The notes under the pieces are model-generated. The model made no database searches. It worked only from the letters and a program-made list of their open reading frames with translations, and had not been told where the DNA came from. From Clostridiales bacterium (GTDB taxonomy: Bacteria; Bacillota_A; Clostridia; Oscillospirales; Oscillospiraceae), in contig JALFGI010000209.1 of assembly GCA_022777455.1 (NCBI GenBank), positions 1-8,553 of the forward strand: a stretch of 8,553 nucleotides of DNA, given 5' to 3'. This document shows, one piece after another, positions 1 through 6,694 of the stretch. Position 1 is the stretch's first letter; the number at the start of each line of letters is the position of its first letter. The position numbers were made by a program, and so were the translations under genes.

Positions 1-228
1 TGGTCTGTAGTCGTTACACTCCTGGGTACCGCTCGGTTCGTTTTTGCACGCCGTTATTGAATGGGAAATTCATTTTTCCTGCGCAAAATCGTTACCGGGC
101 GCCGCCCAGGAGTCCCGGAGGACATACACGCCCGGTGCGCCGTTGGCTGCGGGCACTGCCCGCCAAATTACAATTGATCTGCTGCCCATTTACACGGAAA
201 CGACAGCATTGTGCACAGGGGGACACCT
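1..228. other. Left-edge region without a confident gene
   Basis: No convincing coding sequence is visible. Frame 1 is open from the window edge to a TGA at 58-60 and would encode a short, partly hydrophobic tail (SVVVTLLGTARFVFARRY). This could be the C-terminus of a preceding membrane protein, but 19 codons are too few to call. Another frame stays open across the start of the next gene, but its product is rich in Pro, Arg and Gly and looks like an out-of-frame shadow. Bases 149-163 form a small hairpin (GCGGGC, ACT, GCCCGC) joined to the repeat copy at 158-175. I see no good sigma-A promoter for the glycosyltransferase genes, which fits their being the distal part of an operon that starts outside the window. 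Confidence 0.5.
158..175 (-). repeat. Solo copy of the MITE terminal inverted repeat
   Basis: The 18 bases GCCCGCCAAATTACAATT are identical to the right terminus of the element at 8069-8326 and are the reverse complement of its left terminus. Only one end is visible here. The inner side (towards lower coordinates) continues into GC-rich sequence containing a small hairpin, but I could not align it with the interior of the downstream element. It may be the right end of a related element whose left end lies in or before the first 150 bases, or a decayed remnant. It sits about 50 bases upstream of the first glycosyltransferase gene. Confidence 0.75.
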
Positions 229-1314
229 ATGAAAATATTGGTTTACGATGTGGCAGCCGAGTATGGCGGGGCCATGACGGTTTTGCGGGATTTTTACCGG
301 GAGGTGCTGGAAAAATCTCCCCGGGATATCCAGTGGGTGTTCGTCGTGTCCCAGCCGGTGCTGGAGGATACCCCGCAGGTGAAGATTCTGCGCTTCAGCA
401 AGCCCAAAAAATCCCGGCTTCACCGGCTGGCGTTTGAGTACCTGGATCTCCCCAAAATCCTGGCGGCGGAAAAGCCGGATGCGGTGATTTCTCTGCAGAA
501 TATGCCGGTGGCCCGGTATGGGGGGCGGCAGTTTGTCCTGCTGCACCAGTCCCTGCAATTCTGCGACAGGACCTTTTCCTTCCTGAAAGGGGAGGAGCGG
601 AGCCTTGCTGTTCAGCAGCGGATCATCTGCCGGATCTATCGGCGGACGCTGCCCAAGGCGGAGCATGTGTTTGTTCAGACCCGGTGGATGAAGGAAGACA
701 CCATGCGCTGGCTGGGATGGCCGGAAGACAAAATCTCCGTGGTTCCCTCCCGGGTTCGGCCACCCAGGCTGGGCGCCTACACTGGAACCGGGAGCCGCAC
801 CTTTTTCTATCCCGCCGGGGCGGATCTTTACAAAAATCACGATCTGGTGATTGCCGCCTGCAAGCTGCTGGCAGGGGAGGGAATAACCGATTACCGGGTG
901 ATTTTCACTTTGCCCCGGGAGGGAGACCCTGATGCGGAGCGCATCATCCGGGCGGCCCGGGGGCTTCCCATTGAATTCGTGGGCAGCCTTCCCCATGAAA
1001 CGGTGTGGGAATATTACTCCGGTACCGTGCTTCTCTTCCCCTCCTATCTGGAGACCTGTGGCCTGCCCCTGGTGGAAGCGCGGGCTGCCGGGGCCTGGAT
1101 CTTGGCTTCCGACCTGCCCTTCGCCCGGGAGATGCTGGAGGGGTACCCAAACAAGGCCTTTTTCCCCTACGACGGAGCCGAGGTGCTGGCGCAGCAGATG
1201 AAGGCGGTGCTGGGCGGCGTACCCTGGCAGCAGCCGGCTCCCCGGACTGCCCGGACGGAGGTGGGGCTGATGGAATCCATGCTGAATATCATCAAAGGAG
1301 CGAACGCCCAATGA
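229..1314 (+). CDS. GT4-type glycosyltransferase (first of coupled pair)
   Basis: This is a predicted cytoplasmic retaining glycosyltransferase with a GT-B fold, 361 aa, a normal length for the GT4 family. It would transfer a sugar from a nucleotide-sugar donor to a growing surface glycan; donor and acceptor cannot be read from the sequence. The N-terminal Rossmann half opens with MKILVYDVAAEYGGAM (residues 1-16), with the glycine pair typical of this fold. The C-terminal half has a donor-binding stretch around YKNHD (201-205) and the family signature E(x7)E, E275 and E283, within LETCGLPLVEA. ATG at 229 is chosen because MKILVYDV is the canonical beginning, with a modest AGGGGG stretch upstream; an in-frame GTG at 211 would add six unlikely residues. 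The stop overlaps the next gene by 4 bases (ATGA), so the two are translationally coupled. Confidence 0.88.
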   Translation: MKILVYDVAAEYGGAMTVLRDFYREVLEKSPRDIQWVFVVSQPVLEDTPQVKILRFSKPKKSRLHRLAFEYLDLPKILAAEKPDAVISLQNMPVARYGGRQFVLLHQSLQFCDRTFSFLKGEERSLAVQQRIICRIYRRTLPKAEHVFVQTRWMKEDTMRWLGWPEDKISVVPSRVRPPRLGAYTGTGSRTFFYPAGADLYKNHDLVIAACKLLAGEGITDYRVIFTLPREGDPDAERIIRAARGLPIEFVGSLPHETVWEYYSGTVLLFPSYLETCGLPLVEARAAGAWILASDLPFAREMLEGYPNKAFFPYDGAEVLAQQMKAVLGGVPWQQPAPRTARTEVGLMESMLNIIKGANAQ

Positions 1315-2507
1315 GAGTTTTCTATCACACCAATATTCCGTCGCCCTACCGCATCGACTTTCTCAACGAGCTGGGGAAGAAATGCGAGCTGACGGCGGCC
1401 TTTGAGGGGACGTCGGCCCGGGACCGGGATGCGGCCTGGTTTACCGGAAAGGCGGAACAGTTCACCGCCATTTTTATGAAAGGACGGCAGACCGGCGACG
1501 AGCAGTACCTGTGCCCGGAGATCCTCCGCCATTTGGGGAAGGGCTGGGATAAAATTATTCTCAGTGGCTATTCCTCTCCCACCGTCATGCTGGCCATTGA
1601 ATACCTGCGCTTGCGCCGGATCCCCTTCTATATGGAGCTGGACGGCGGAATCGTCCAGCAGGAGGGGCGGCTGAAATATCTGGTGAAGCGCCATTTTGCG
1701 GGAGCGGCTGCCGGCTGGTTCAGCAGCGGTCAGGCCACCACACAATTTATCACCCATTACGGCGCAGATCCGGCCCGGTGCTACGGTTACCCCTTTTCCT
1801 CCCTGTTGGAAAAGGATCTGCTGGATGCGGTTCGGATCCCACCGGAGGAGGCTTCCTGCCTGGCCGATCCTCCCGCACCGCTGCCGGAGGACTCCCTGGA
1901 TGCCGTCCGGGTGGGATGGTCGGCGGAAGACTACATCACCCGCCGGGAGCAGCTGCGCCGGATCGCCCGGAAGCAGCTGGGAATGGAGGACGGACAGATT
2001 CTGATTTCCGTGGGGCAGATCATCCCCCGCAAGGGTCACGACTTGCTCCTCCGGGCCGCAGCGGGACTGCCCTGCCATCTATATATCATCGGCGGTGAGG
2101 CGACGGCGGATCTGCAGGCACTGATGGACGAATTGGGAATGGACAAGGTGCATTTTATACCTTTTGTGGACAAGATGACTCTGCAGCGCTATTACCAGGC
2201 GGCGGATGTGCTTGTGCTTGCCACCCGGTTTGATATCTGGGGCCTGGTGATCAATGAAGCCATGGCCCAGGGGCTGCCGGTGATCACCACCCGCCAGTGC
2301 GTGGCCGGAGTGGAGCTGGTGGAAGAGGGAAGGAACGGCTTTCTGGTGGACGCGGAGAATGTGTCAGAACTGGCGGAAAGAATCAGAACGCTGCTGTCCT
2401 GCCCCGACCTGCAGCGGCAATTCGGAGAACGCAGTTACCGGAAAATGATGGATTATACCATCGAGAAAATGGCGCAGCGCCATTTTGAGATTCTGTGCAA
2501 CACATAA
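1311..2507 (+). CDS. GT4-type glycosyltransferase (second of coupled pair)
   Basis: A second predicted GT-B glycosyltransferase, 398 aa, probably adding the next sugar of the same surface polysaccharide. The N-terminus FYHTNIPSPYRIDFLNELG (residues 4-22) is a typical opening for polysaccharide-cluster GT4 enzymes. The C-terminal domain has VGQIIPRKGHDLLL (234-247), with the donor-phosphate Arg/Lys, and a signature loop FDIWGLVINEAMAQGLPVIT (307-326), in which Asp308 stands at the first position of E(x7)E and Glu316 at the second. Start: ATG 1311 overlaps the upstream stop and has AAAGGAG at about 1294-1300. The same frame is open further upstream, but only because the preceding gene is GC-rich. 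Residues about 172-212, between the two Rossmann halves, are acidic and proline-rich and look like a linker insertion. Transcription ends at the terminator just downstream. Confidence 0.9.
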   Translation: MRVFYHTNIPSPYRIDFLNELGKKCELTAAFEGTSARDRDAAWFTGKAEQFTAIFMKGRQTGDEQYLCPEILRHLGKGWDKIILSGYSSPTVMLAIEYLRLRRIPFYMELDGGIVQQEGRLKYLVKRHFAGAAAGWFSSGQATTQFITHYGADPARCYGYPFSSLLEKDLLDAVRIPPEEASCLADPPAPLPEDSLDAVRVGWSAEDYITRREQLRRIARKQLGMEDGQILISVGQIIPRKGHDLLLRAAAGLPCHLYIIGGEATADLQALMDELGMDKVHFIPFVDKMTLQRYYQAADVLVLATRFDIWGLVINEAMAQGLPVITTRQCVAGVELVEEGRNGFLVDAENVSELAERIRTLLSCPDLQRQFGERSYRKMMDYTIEKMAQRHFEILCNT

Positions 2508-2510
2508 AAC

Positions 2511-2546
2511 GATCCCCCTTGCGGCGGCACCGCAGGGGGGATTTTT
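2511..2546. terminator. Rho-independent terminator, probably bidirectional
   Basis: The left arm ATCCCCCTTGCGG (2512-2524) pairs with the right arm CCGCAGGGGGGAT (2530-2542), with one G-T wobble and a five-base loop CGGCA. A T run follows on the plus strand (2542-2546). On the minus strand the hairpin is followed by CGTTTTA, a shorter U tract. It lies four bases after the glycosyltransferase stop and seven bases beyond the 3' end of the convergent LCP gene, so it can serve both. Confidence 0.9.
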
Positions 2547-2552
2547 CGCGGT

Positions 2553-3761
2553 TTACTTGAAGGTGGGCACTTCTTCGCCGCTCTGAATGGCGGCGACCAC
2601 CTGCTTGTTTTTCGGGAAGTCGATCTTCAGCACGCCGCTCAGGCCGTCGGGCAGCTCCACCATCTCGCCCCAGTAGGTGCCTTCGGCGGGGACCTGGTAG
2701 GATTCCAGCTTCAGGTCGAACAGATAGGGCACCAGCTCTGTGATATACATCTTCATGTCATCGGTGCTGATGTCGGTGACGATCTCGGCCAGCACTTGGT
2801 CGATCAGGTCGTTGATCTGGCTGAGGCTCATCTGGCTGAGCTTGTTCAAAAGGCTTTCGATGACCTTACGCTGGCGGGCGGTACGCTGGATATCGCTGTC
2901 TGCGTTGCTCATGTGCCGCTCCCGGGCGTAGGCCAGGGCCAGGTAGCCATCCAGGGTGTTGACGCCCTCCTGGAGATCAAACCGCTTCTCTATGCCCACA
3001 TATTCGAAGTGGGCGTTCCGATATCCCTGATATTCCAGCATCTTGGCGAGCTCGTCGCCCCGCAGATCAATGTCCACACCGCCCATGGCGTCTACCACAT
3101 GCTGGAAGGTGTCGAAGCTGACTTCCACATTGCCGTCCACCTTCACACCGTAGTTGTTTTCCAGAGTCAGGTTCAGCATTTCCATGGCGCCTGCGGTGCT
3201 GTACCAGCTGAAGCCCAGGGCATAGCTGGTGTTGATGCGGTTCCAGCCGCAGGTGTGGCCCCGGTAGTATTCCGGCAGCTTCACATAGCTGTCCCGCAGG
3301 AAGGAGGTCATGCGCAGGGTTTTGGTTTCCTTATTCAAGGTAAACAGGATGATGGCATCAGCCAGCAATGCTTCTTCGCCAGCCCGTCCGTCCTGACCAA
3401 TGAGCAGAATGTTCACGACCTTGCCGGACTGGCCGTAGTCCGGCTCCGTGGGCTGGGTGGTCGCTTCGGTGGTGGGTTCCGTGGTTGCTTCCGTGACCAG
3501 CTCCGTGGGGTCGGTCTCGTCCAGATTGCCGATGAGCGCGGACAGATCCTGACCGGATACGTCCTGTTCCACGAACTGGGCCTGGGTGACCTTATCCAGC
3601 TTGGAATTCAGAAAGGAATTCACAAAATAGAATGCCACGCCGACCAGCAGAGCCAGGATCAGCACCACAGACAAAACCACGATCAGTACGATTTTTCCTA
3701 CACCGCCCGAGGATTTTGATTTTTTGCCGTTATTGTTGTTGTATCGACCTTGATACGCCAT
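2553..3761 (-). CDS. LytR-CpsA-Psr (LCP) family glycopolymer transferase
   Basis: A membrane-anchored cell-wall enzyme, 402 aa, of the family that moves undecaprenyl-linked glycans (teichoic acids, capsule) onto peptidoglycan. A short Asn/Lys/Ser/Gly-rich cytoplasmic tail (1-22) is followed by one membrane helix (about 23-48). A Thr/Glu/Pro-rich linker (about 82-108) probably spans the wall. The LCP domain covers about 114-310. Residues expected to be functional are present: D124 in NILLIGQDGR, D135 in ADAIIL, R156 in SFLRD, R280 and R282 in YARERH, and R293, R296 and Q297 in the final QRTARQR motif. The start is ATG at 3761 with a strong AAGGAGG seven bases upstream. A promoter is visible at 3851-3878, giving a leader of about 80 bases. 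The gene converges on the glycosyltransferase pair, which suggests that their product, or another cluster product, may be its substrate; that link is inferred. Confidence 0.95.
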   Translation of the reverse strand: MAYQGRYNNNNGKKSKSSGGVGKIVLIVVLSVVLILALLVGVAFYFVNSFLNSKLDKVTQAQFVEQDVSGQDLSALIGNLDETDPTELVTEATTEPTTEATTQPTEPDYGQSGKVVNILLIGQDGRAGEEALLADAIILFTLNKETKTLRMTSFLRDSYVKLPEYYRGHTCGWNRINTSYALGFSWYSTAGAMEMLNLTLENNYGVKVDGNVEVSFDTFQHVVDAMGGVDIDLRGDELAKMLEYQGYRNAHFEYVGIEKRFDLQEGVNTLDGYLALAYARERHMSNADSDIQRTARQRKVIESLLNKLSQMSLSQINDLIDQVLAEIVTDISTDDMKMYITELVPYLFDLKLESYQVPAEGTYWGEMVELPDGLSGVLKIDFPKNKQVVAAIQSGEEVPTFK

Positions 3762-3850
3762 TATACAGCCTCCTTGTAAGTATGAATGTTCAGTATGAAT
3801 ATGCCGGGGAAAATAAACACTTTACAAAACCCGCATTTTAAAGCATATCT

Positions 3851-3878
3851 ATTATACACATTATTCTAAAAAAAACAA
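3851..3878 (-). promoter_or_regulatory. Sigma-A-like promoter for the LCP gene
   Basis: On the minus strand, TTGTTT (3878-3873) is followed by a 16-bp spacer and a perfect TATAAT (3856-3851). The predicted transcription start is near 3844, leaving a leader of about 80 bases. The spacer contains a T run. Two direct copies of AGTATGAAT (3779-3787 and 3792-3800, plus-strand reading) lie in the leader; their role is unknown. Confidence 0.7.
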
Positions 3879-3931
3879 TACTTTTCTACCTTTGTTTTTC
3901 CTTAATAATGATCTTTTCTTTTTCAAATACC

Positions 3932-3960
3932 TTGTAATTTTCATAATGAGGCGATATAAT
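3932..3960 (+). promoter_or_regulatory. Sigma-A-like promoter for the xpaC-telA operon
   Basis: TTGTAA (3932-3937), exactly 17 bp, then a perfect TATAAT (3955-3960), in an AT-rich island between GC-rich genes. The predicted start is near 3967, giving a leader of about 42 bases before the ATG at 4009. It is divergent from the LCP promoter, and the two -35 boxes are about 54 bp apart, close enough for a shared regulator, although I see no obvious operator. Confidence 0.8.
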
Positions 3961-3977
3961 AATTTAATTAGAGAATC

Positions 3978-4004
3978 GGAGCATATGCGCTCCCCGGGGA
4001 GGGG
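3978..4004 (+). promoter_or_regulatory. Structured ribosome binding region of xpaC
   Basis: The leader holds GGAGC (3978-3982) and GCTCC (3989-3993), able to form a small hairpin, followed by the 12-bp perfect palindrome CTCCCCGGGGAG (3990-4001). The palindrome overlaps the Shine-Dalgarno stretch GGGGAGGGG (3996-4004), which decides the start at 4009. The CTCCCC half is complementary to the Shine-Dalgarno, and the upstream GGAGC could compete for CTCC. Whether this controls translation is unknown. Confidence 0.4.
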
Positions 4005-4008
4005 TTTT

Positions 4009-5337
4009 ATGTCCTATAACATCAATCTGGACGATCTTGGAAATACCATTGAGAATATCATCGACCGGGCGGTAAGCTCCCAGGATTTTCAGCAGATGAA
4101 CCAGGCCATTCGTCAGGTGCTGAACACCGCTGTGGATACCGGAGGGGATGCGATGCGCAAGGCCGTGGATGAGGCCGCCAAGCGGAAAGCCGCCCGGAAC
4201 AAAATCGTGGAGGAGCGGGTTGACTCCGCCCCCTATCGTGCCGGCTATTCCTTTCAGAATCGAAACCGAAATCACGCCCGGGGCGTGCAGCAGCCCAATG
4301 TGAATGTATACAGCAGCAATCTTGGCTCTACCCGGGCACCCCGGCAGCAGGGGAGCCAGTTGCCTGCGTTGTATCAGAACCCCACCGGCAAGCTGGCCGG
4401 CGGCATCTGCAAAACCGTGGGCGGCGGCCTGCTGACGCTGTTCGGCTCCGGCGGCATCCTGAGCACCGGCATTGCTGGGCTTGTCACCGGCGTGAACAGC
4501 GTCCTGTCGGTACTGGGTGGGATTTCCCTGATTGGCCTGGGCGGCGGCATCTGGCTGCTGGCCAACGGCATCCGGTCCATCACCAAAGTGAGCCGGTATG
4601 AGAAATATCTGAAGGCTCTGGGCAGCAAAACCTACTGCGAGCTGAACCGGCTGGCCCAGGTGGTGGGCAAGTCCCCCAAATTCGTCCGCAAGGAGCTCAA
4701 AGCCATGATCGACGACGGGCTGTTCCTGGAGGGCCACCTGGACGAGGAGGAGACCAGCCTCATTACCAGCAACGATGCCTATGTCCACTATCTGGAGGCA
4801 AAGCAGAAGCAGGCGGTGAAGAAGCAGGAAGAAGTGGTACAGACGGTGCGGGCCCAGAAGGAAGCGGACACCAAAAAGGGGAACGCCCAGGCTCAGGAGG
4901 TGCTGGACAAAGGCAATGCCTTCATCCGTCAGCTCCGCGCCTGCAACGATGCCATTCCCGGCCGGGAGATTTCCGAAAAGATCAGCCGGATGGAGACTCT
5001 GGTGCGGAAAATCTTCGACCGGGTGGAAACCCATCCCGAGGTGGTGCCTGAGCTGAAAAAGCTGATGGATTACTACCTTCCCATGACCGTGAAGCTCCTG
5101 AATGCCTATGCGGATATGGATGCCCAGCCCATCCAGGGAGAGAACATCCGGTCCTCCAAGCAGGAGATCGAAGCCACTCTGGATACCCTGAACACTGCCT
5201 TTGAAAAGCTGCTGGACTCCATTTTCAAGACCACTGCCATGGACGTATCCAGCGACATCACCGTGCTCCAGACCCTGCTGGCCCAGGAAGGATTAACGGA
5301 GGACGAGTTTTCCAAGCTGCGCAACAAAACCGAATAA
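4009..5337 (+). CDS. xpaC: XpaC-family membrane protein (5-bromo-4-chloroindolyl phosphate hydrolysis family)
   Basis: A 442-aa protein I assign to the XpaC family, whose members usually lie beside telA and are linked to envelope stress; the biochemical role is not settled, and the family name comes from an old phenotype. Order: an amphipathic N-terminus (1-65, with SSQDFQQMNQAI), a Gln/Asn-rich variable stretch (80-120), and a Gly-rich hydrophobic hairpin (about 128-188) giving probably two membrane helices. A compact segment (about 195-255, TYCELNRLAQVVGKSPKFVRKELKAM in part) resembles a winged helix. A charged coiled coil (260-300) leads into the family's helical C-terminal domain (about 305-430). 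The start at 4009 is supported by GGGGAGGGG. An in-frame extension to 3892 would cross the promoter and is rejected. It is the first gene of the operon with telA. Confidence 0.85.
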   Translation: MSYNINLDDLGNTIENIIDRAVSSQDFQQMNQAIRQVLNTAVDTGGDAMRKAVDEAAKRKAARNKIVEERVDSAPYRAGYSFQNRNRNHARGVQQPNVNVYSSNLGSTRAPRQQGSQLPALYQNPTGKLAGGICKTVGGGLLTLFGSGGILSTGIAGLVTGVNSVLSVLGGISLIGLGGGIWLLANGIRSITKVSRYEKYLKALGSKTYCELNRLAQVVGKSPKFVRKELKAMIDDGLFLEGHLDEEETSLITSNDAYVHYLEAKQKQAVKKQEEVVQTVRAQKEADTKKGNAQAQEVLDKGNAFIRQLRACNDAIPGREISEKISRMETLVRKIFDRVETHPEVVPELKKLMDYYLPMTVKLLNAYADMDAQPIQGENIRSSKQEIEATLDTLNTAFEKLLDSIFKTTAMDVSSDITVLQTLLAQEGLTEDEFSKLRNKTE

Positions 5338-5339
5338 TA

Positions 5340-5502
5340 GGGCACCTCTAAAAACTACCCTTTTGGGTTTTGGGCGGATCTTTTGCTCTCACAATTCGTA
5401 TTGAAAATCCCGCAATACACAAAGTATTCCGGAATTTCCAATTCTTTTGTGAAAACAAAATCTCTCGCCCAAAACCGCAAAAAGCAGTTTTTTGAGGTCG
5501 CC
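5340..5502. mobile_element. 163-bp near-palindromic MITE-like element between xpaC and telA
   Basis: The whole interval is one long inverted repeat centred at 5421. The arms are about 79 bases with a five-base loop ACAAA (5419-5423), flanked by AATAC and GTATT. By hand I count roughly three quarters of positions paired, with one compensated bulge. The best matches are TTTTGGGCG (5369-5376 region) against CGCCCAAAAC (5466-5475), and the ends, GGGCACCTCTAAAAACT (5340-5356) against the complement of AGTTTTTTGAGGTCGCC (5486-5502), 14 of 17. AATAA occurs on both sides (5333-5337 and 5503-5507) but is two bases from the left edge, so a target duplication is only suggestive. It encodes nothing. No run of T follows, so it is not an obvious terminator. 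Confidence 0.75.
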
Positions 5503-5531
5503 AATAACCATTGAGAAAGGATGAAGTAGTC

Positions 5532-6683
5532 ATGGAGCATGATTTCACGAAAATTGAAACCCCCAGCCTGACCCTGGAGCCGGAGCTGGAAGTGAAGCCC
5601 GAAACCGACCTGGCCCCCGTGGCCGAAACAAAGGTGGAGGAACCTAAAATCCCTGAACCGGTGCTCACCGCCGAGGAGCAGCAGCTGGTGAATGACTTCG
5701 CCGCCAAGATCGATGTGGAAAACACCGCCCAGATTCTGCAGTACGGTGCCGGCACCCAGAAGAAAATGGCGGATTTCTCCGATGCCGCTCTGGCCAACGT
5801 CCGTGCCCAGGACCTGGGAGAAGTGGGCGACCTGCTGGTGAACGTGGTGGGAGAGCTGCAGGGCTTCGATGCCGAAGAGGAGAAGGGGTTCCTTGGCTTC
5901 TTCAAGAAGCAGACCAACAAGCTGGAGCTGATGAAGGCCCGCTACGACAAGGCGGAGGTCAGCGTGGAGAAAATCAGCGACACGCTGCAGCAGCATCAGG
6001 TCCGCCTGCTGAAGGATTCCGCCATGCTGGACCAGATGTACGAGCAGAACCTGGCCTATTTCAAGGAACTGACCATGTACATTCTGGCCGGCAAGAAGAA
6101 GCTGGAGGAGGTTCGCGCCGGCAAGCTGGCAGAGCTGGAAGAAACCGCCAAGCGCACAGGCCTGGCCGAGGATGTGCAGGCTGCCAAGGACCTGGCGGAC
6201 AAGTGCCAGCGCTTTGAAAAGAAGATCTACGACCTGGAACTGACCCGGGCCATCTCCATCCAGACTGCCCCCCAGATCCGGATGATCCAGAACAACGACA
6301 ATGTGATGGTGGAGAAAATCCAGACCACCCTGGTCAATACCATCCCCCTGTGGAAGAACCAGATGGTCATCTCCCTGGGCATCGCCCACTCCACCGAGGC
6401 CGCCAAGGCCCAGCGTCAGGTGAACGACGTGACCAACGCCCTGCTCCAGGCCAACGCCAAGAAGCTGCATGTGGCCTCCGTGGAAACCGCCAAGGAAGCG
6501 GAGCGGGGCATTGTGGACATCGAAACCCTGAAAAAGACCAACGCCGAGCTGATCCAGACCCTGGACGATGTGATGAAGATCCAGCGGGACGGCCGTTCCC
6601 AGCGCCTGGCCGCCGAGGTGGAAATGGCTAAAATGGAAACCGAGCTGAAAAACAAGCTCCTGCAGATCCGGGACGGCAATTGA
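5532..6683 (+). CDS. telA: TelA-family (toxic anion resistance) protein
   Basis: A 383-aa soluble, almost entirely helical protein of the TelA family (named for tellurite resistance; in Firmicutes associated with resistance to envelope-active compounds and oxyanions). The first 45 residues are acidic and proline-rich and look disordered. The family domain runs from about 48 to the end, with FFKKQTNKLELMKARYDKAE (123-142), the core TIPLWKNQMVISLGIAHS (270-287), and the terminal motif AERGIVDIETLKKTNAELIQ (323-342). There is no signal peptide or membrane helix. It probably acts with the membrane-bound XpaC product encoded upstream. ATG 5532 is chosen for AAAGGA at 5516-5521; an in-frame TTG at 5511 lies too close to the palindromic element and lacks a site. 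The 194-base gap to xpaC is nearly filled by that element. Confidence 0.92.
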   Translation: MEHDFTKIETPSLTLEPELEVKPETDLAPVAETKVEEPKIPEPVLTAEEQQLVNDFAAKIDVENTAQILQYGAGTQKKMADFSDAALANVRAQDLGEVGDLLVNVVGELQGFDAEEEKGFLGFFKKQTNKLELMKARYDKAEVSVEKISDTLQQHQVRLLKDSAMLDQMYEQNLAYFKELTMYILAGKKKLEEVRAGKLAELEETAKRTGLAEDVQAAKDLADKCQRFEKKIYDLELTRAISIQTAPQIRMIQNNDNVMVEKIQTTLVNTIPLWKNQMVISLGIAHSTEAAKAQRQVNDVTNALLQANAKKLHVASVETAKEAERGIVDIETLKKTNAELIQTLDDVMKIQRDGRSQRLAAEVEMAKMETELKNKLLQIRDGN

Positions 6684-6694
6684 TCCCGCTTAAA

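Noticed and set aside
190..1311. Long minus-strand open frame opposite the first glycosyltransferase
   Set aside because: The product is rich in Gly, Pro, His and Gln with no domain pattern. It is the expected antisense shadow of a GC-rich gene whose plus-strand product has clear GT4 motifs.
2796..3719. Plus-strand open frame of about 300 codons opposite the LCP gene
   Set aside because: No start signal and low-complexity Val/Gly/His composition; the minus-strand LCP protein has all catalytic motifs and a strong ribosome site.
3892..4008. N-terminal extension of XpaC with a hydrophobic Phe/Leu-rich segment
   Set aside because: It would overlap both promoter boxes and start before the predicted transcription start; ATG 4009 has a good ribosome site and a family-like N-terminus.
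3964..5034. Minus-strand open frame opposite xpaC
   Set aside because: Biased composition and no family resemblance; the plus strand encodes a recognisable XpaC protein with promoter and Shine-Dalgarno.
5355..6470. Minus-strand open frame across telA and the palindromic element
   Set aside because: Leu/Gly/His-rich shadow of telA; it runs through the inverted repeat, which has no coding character.
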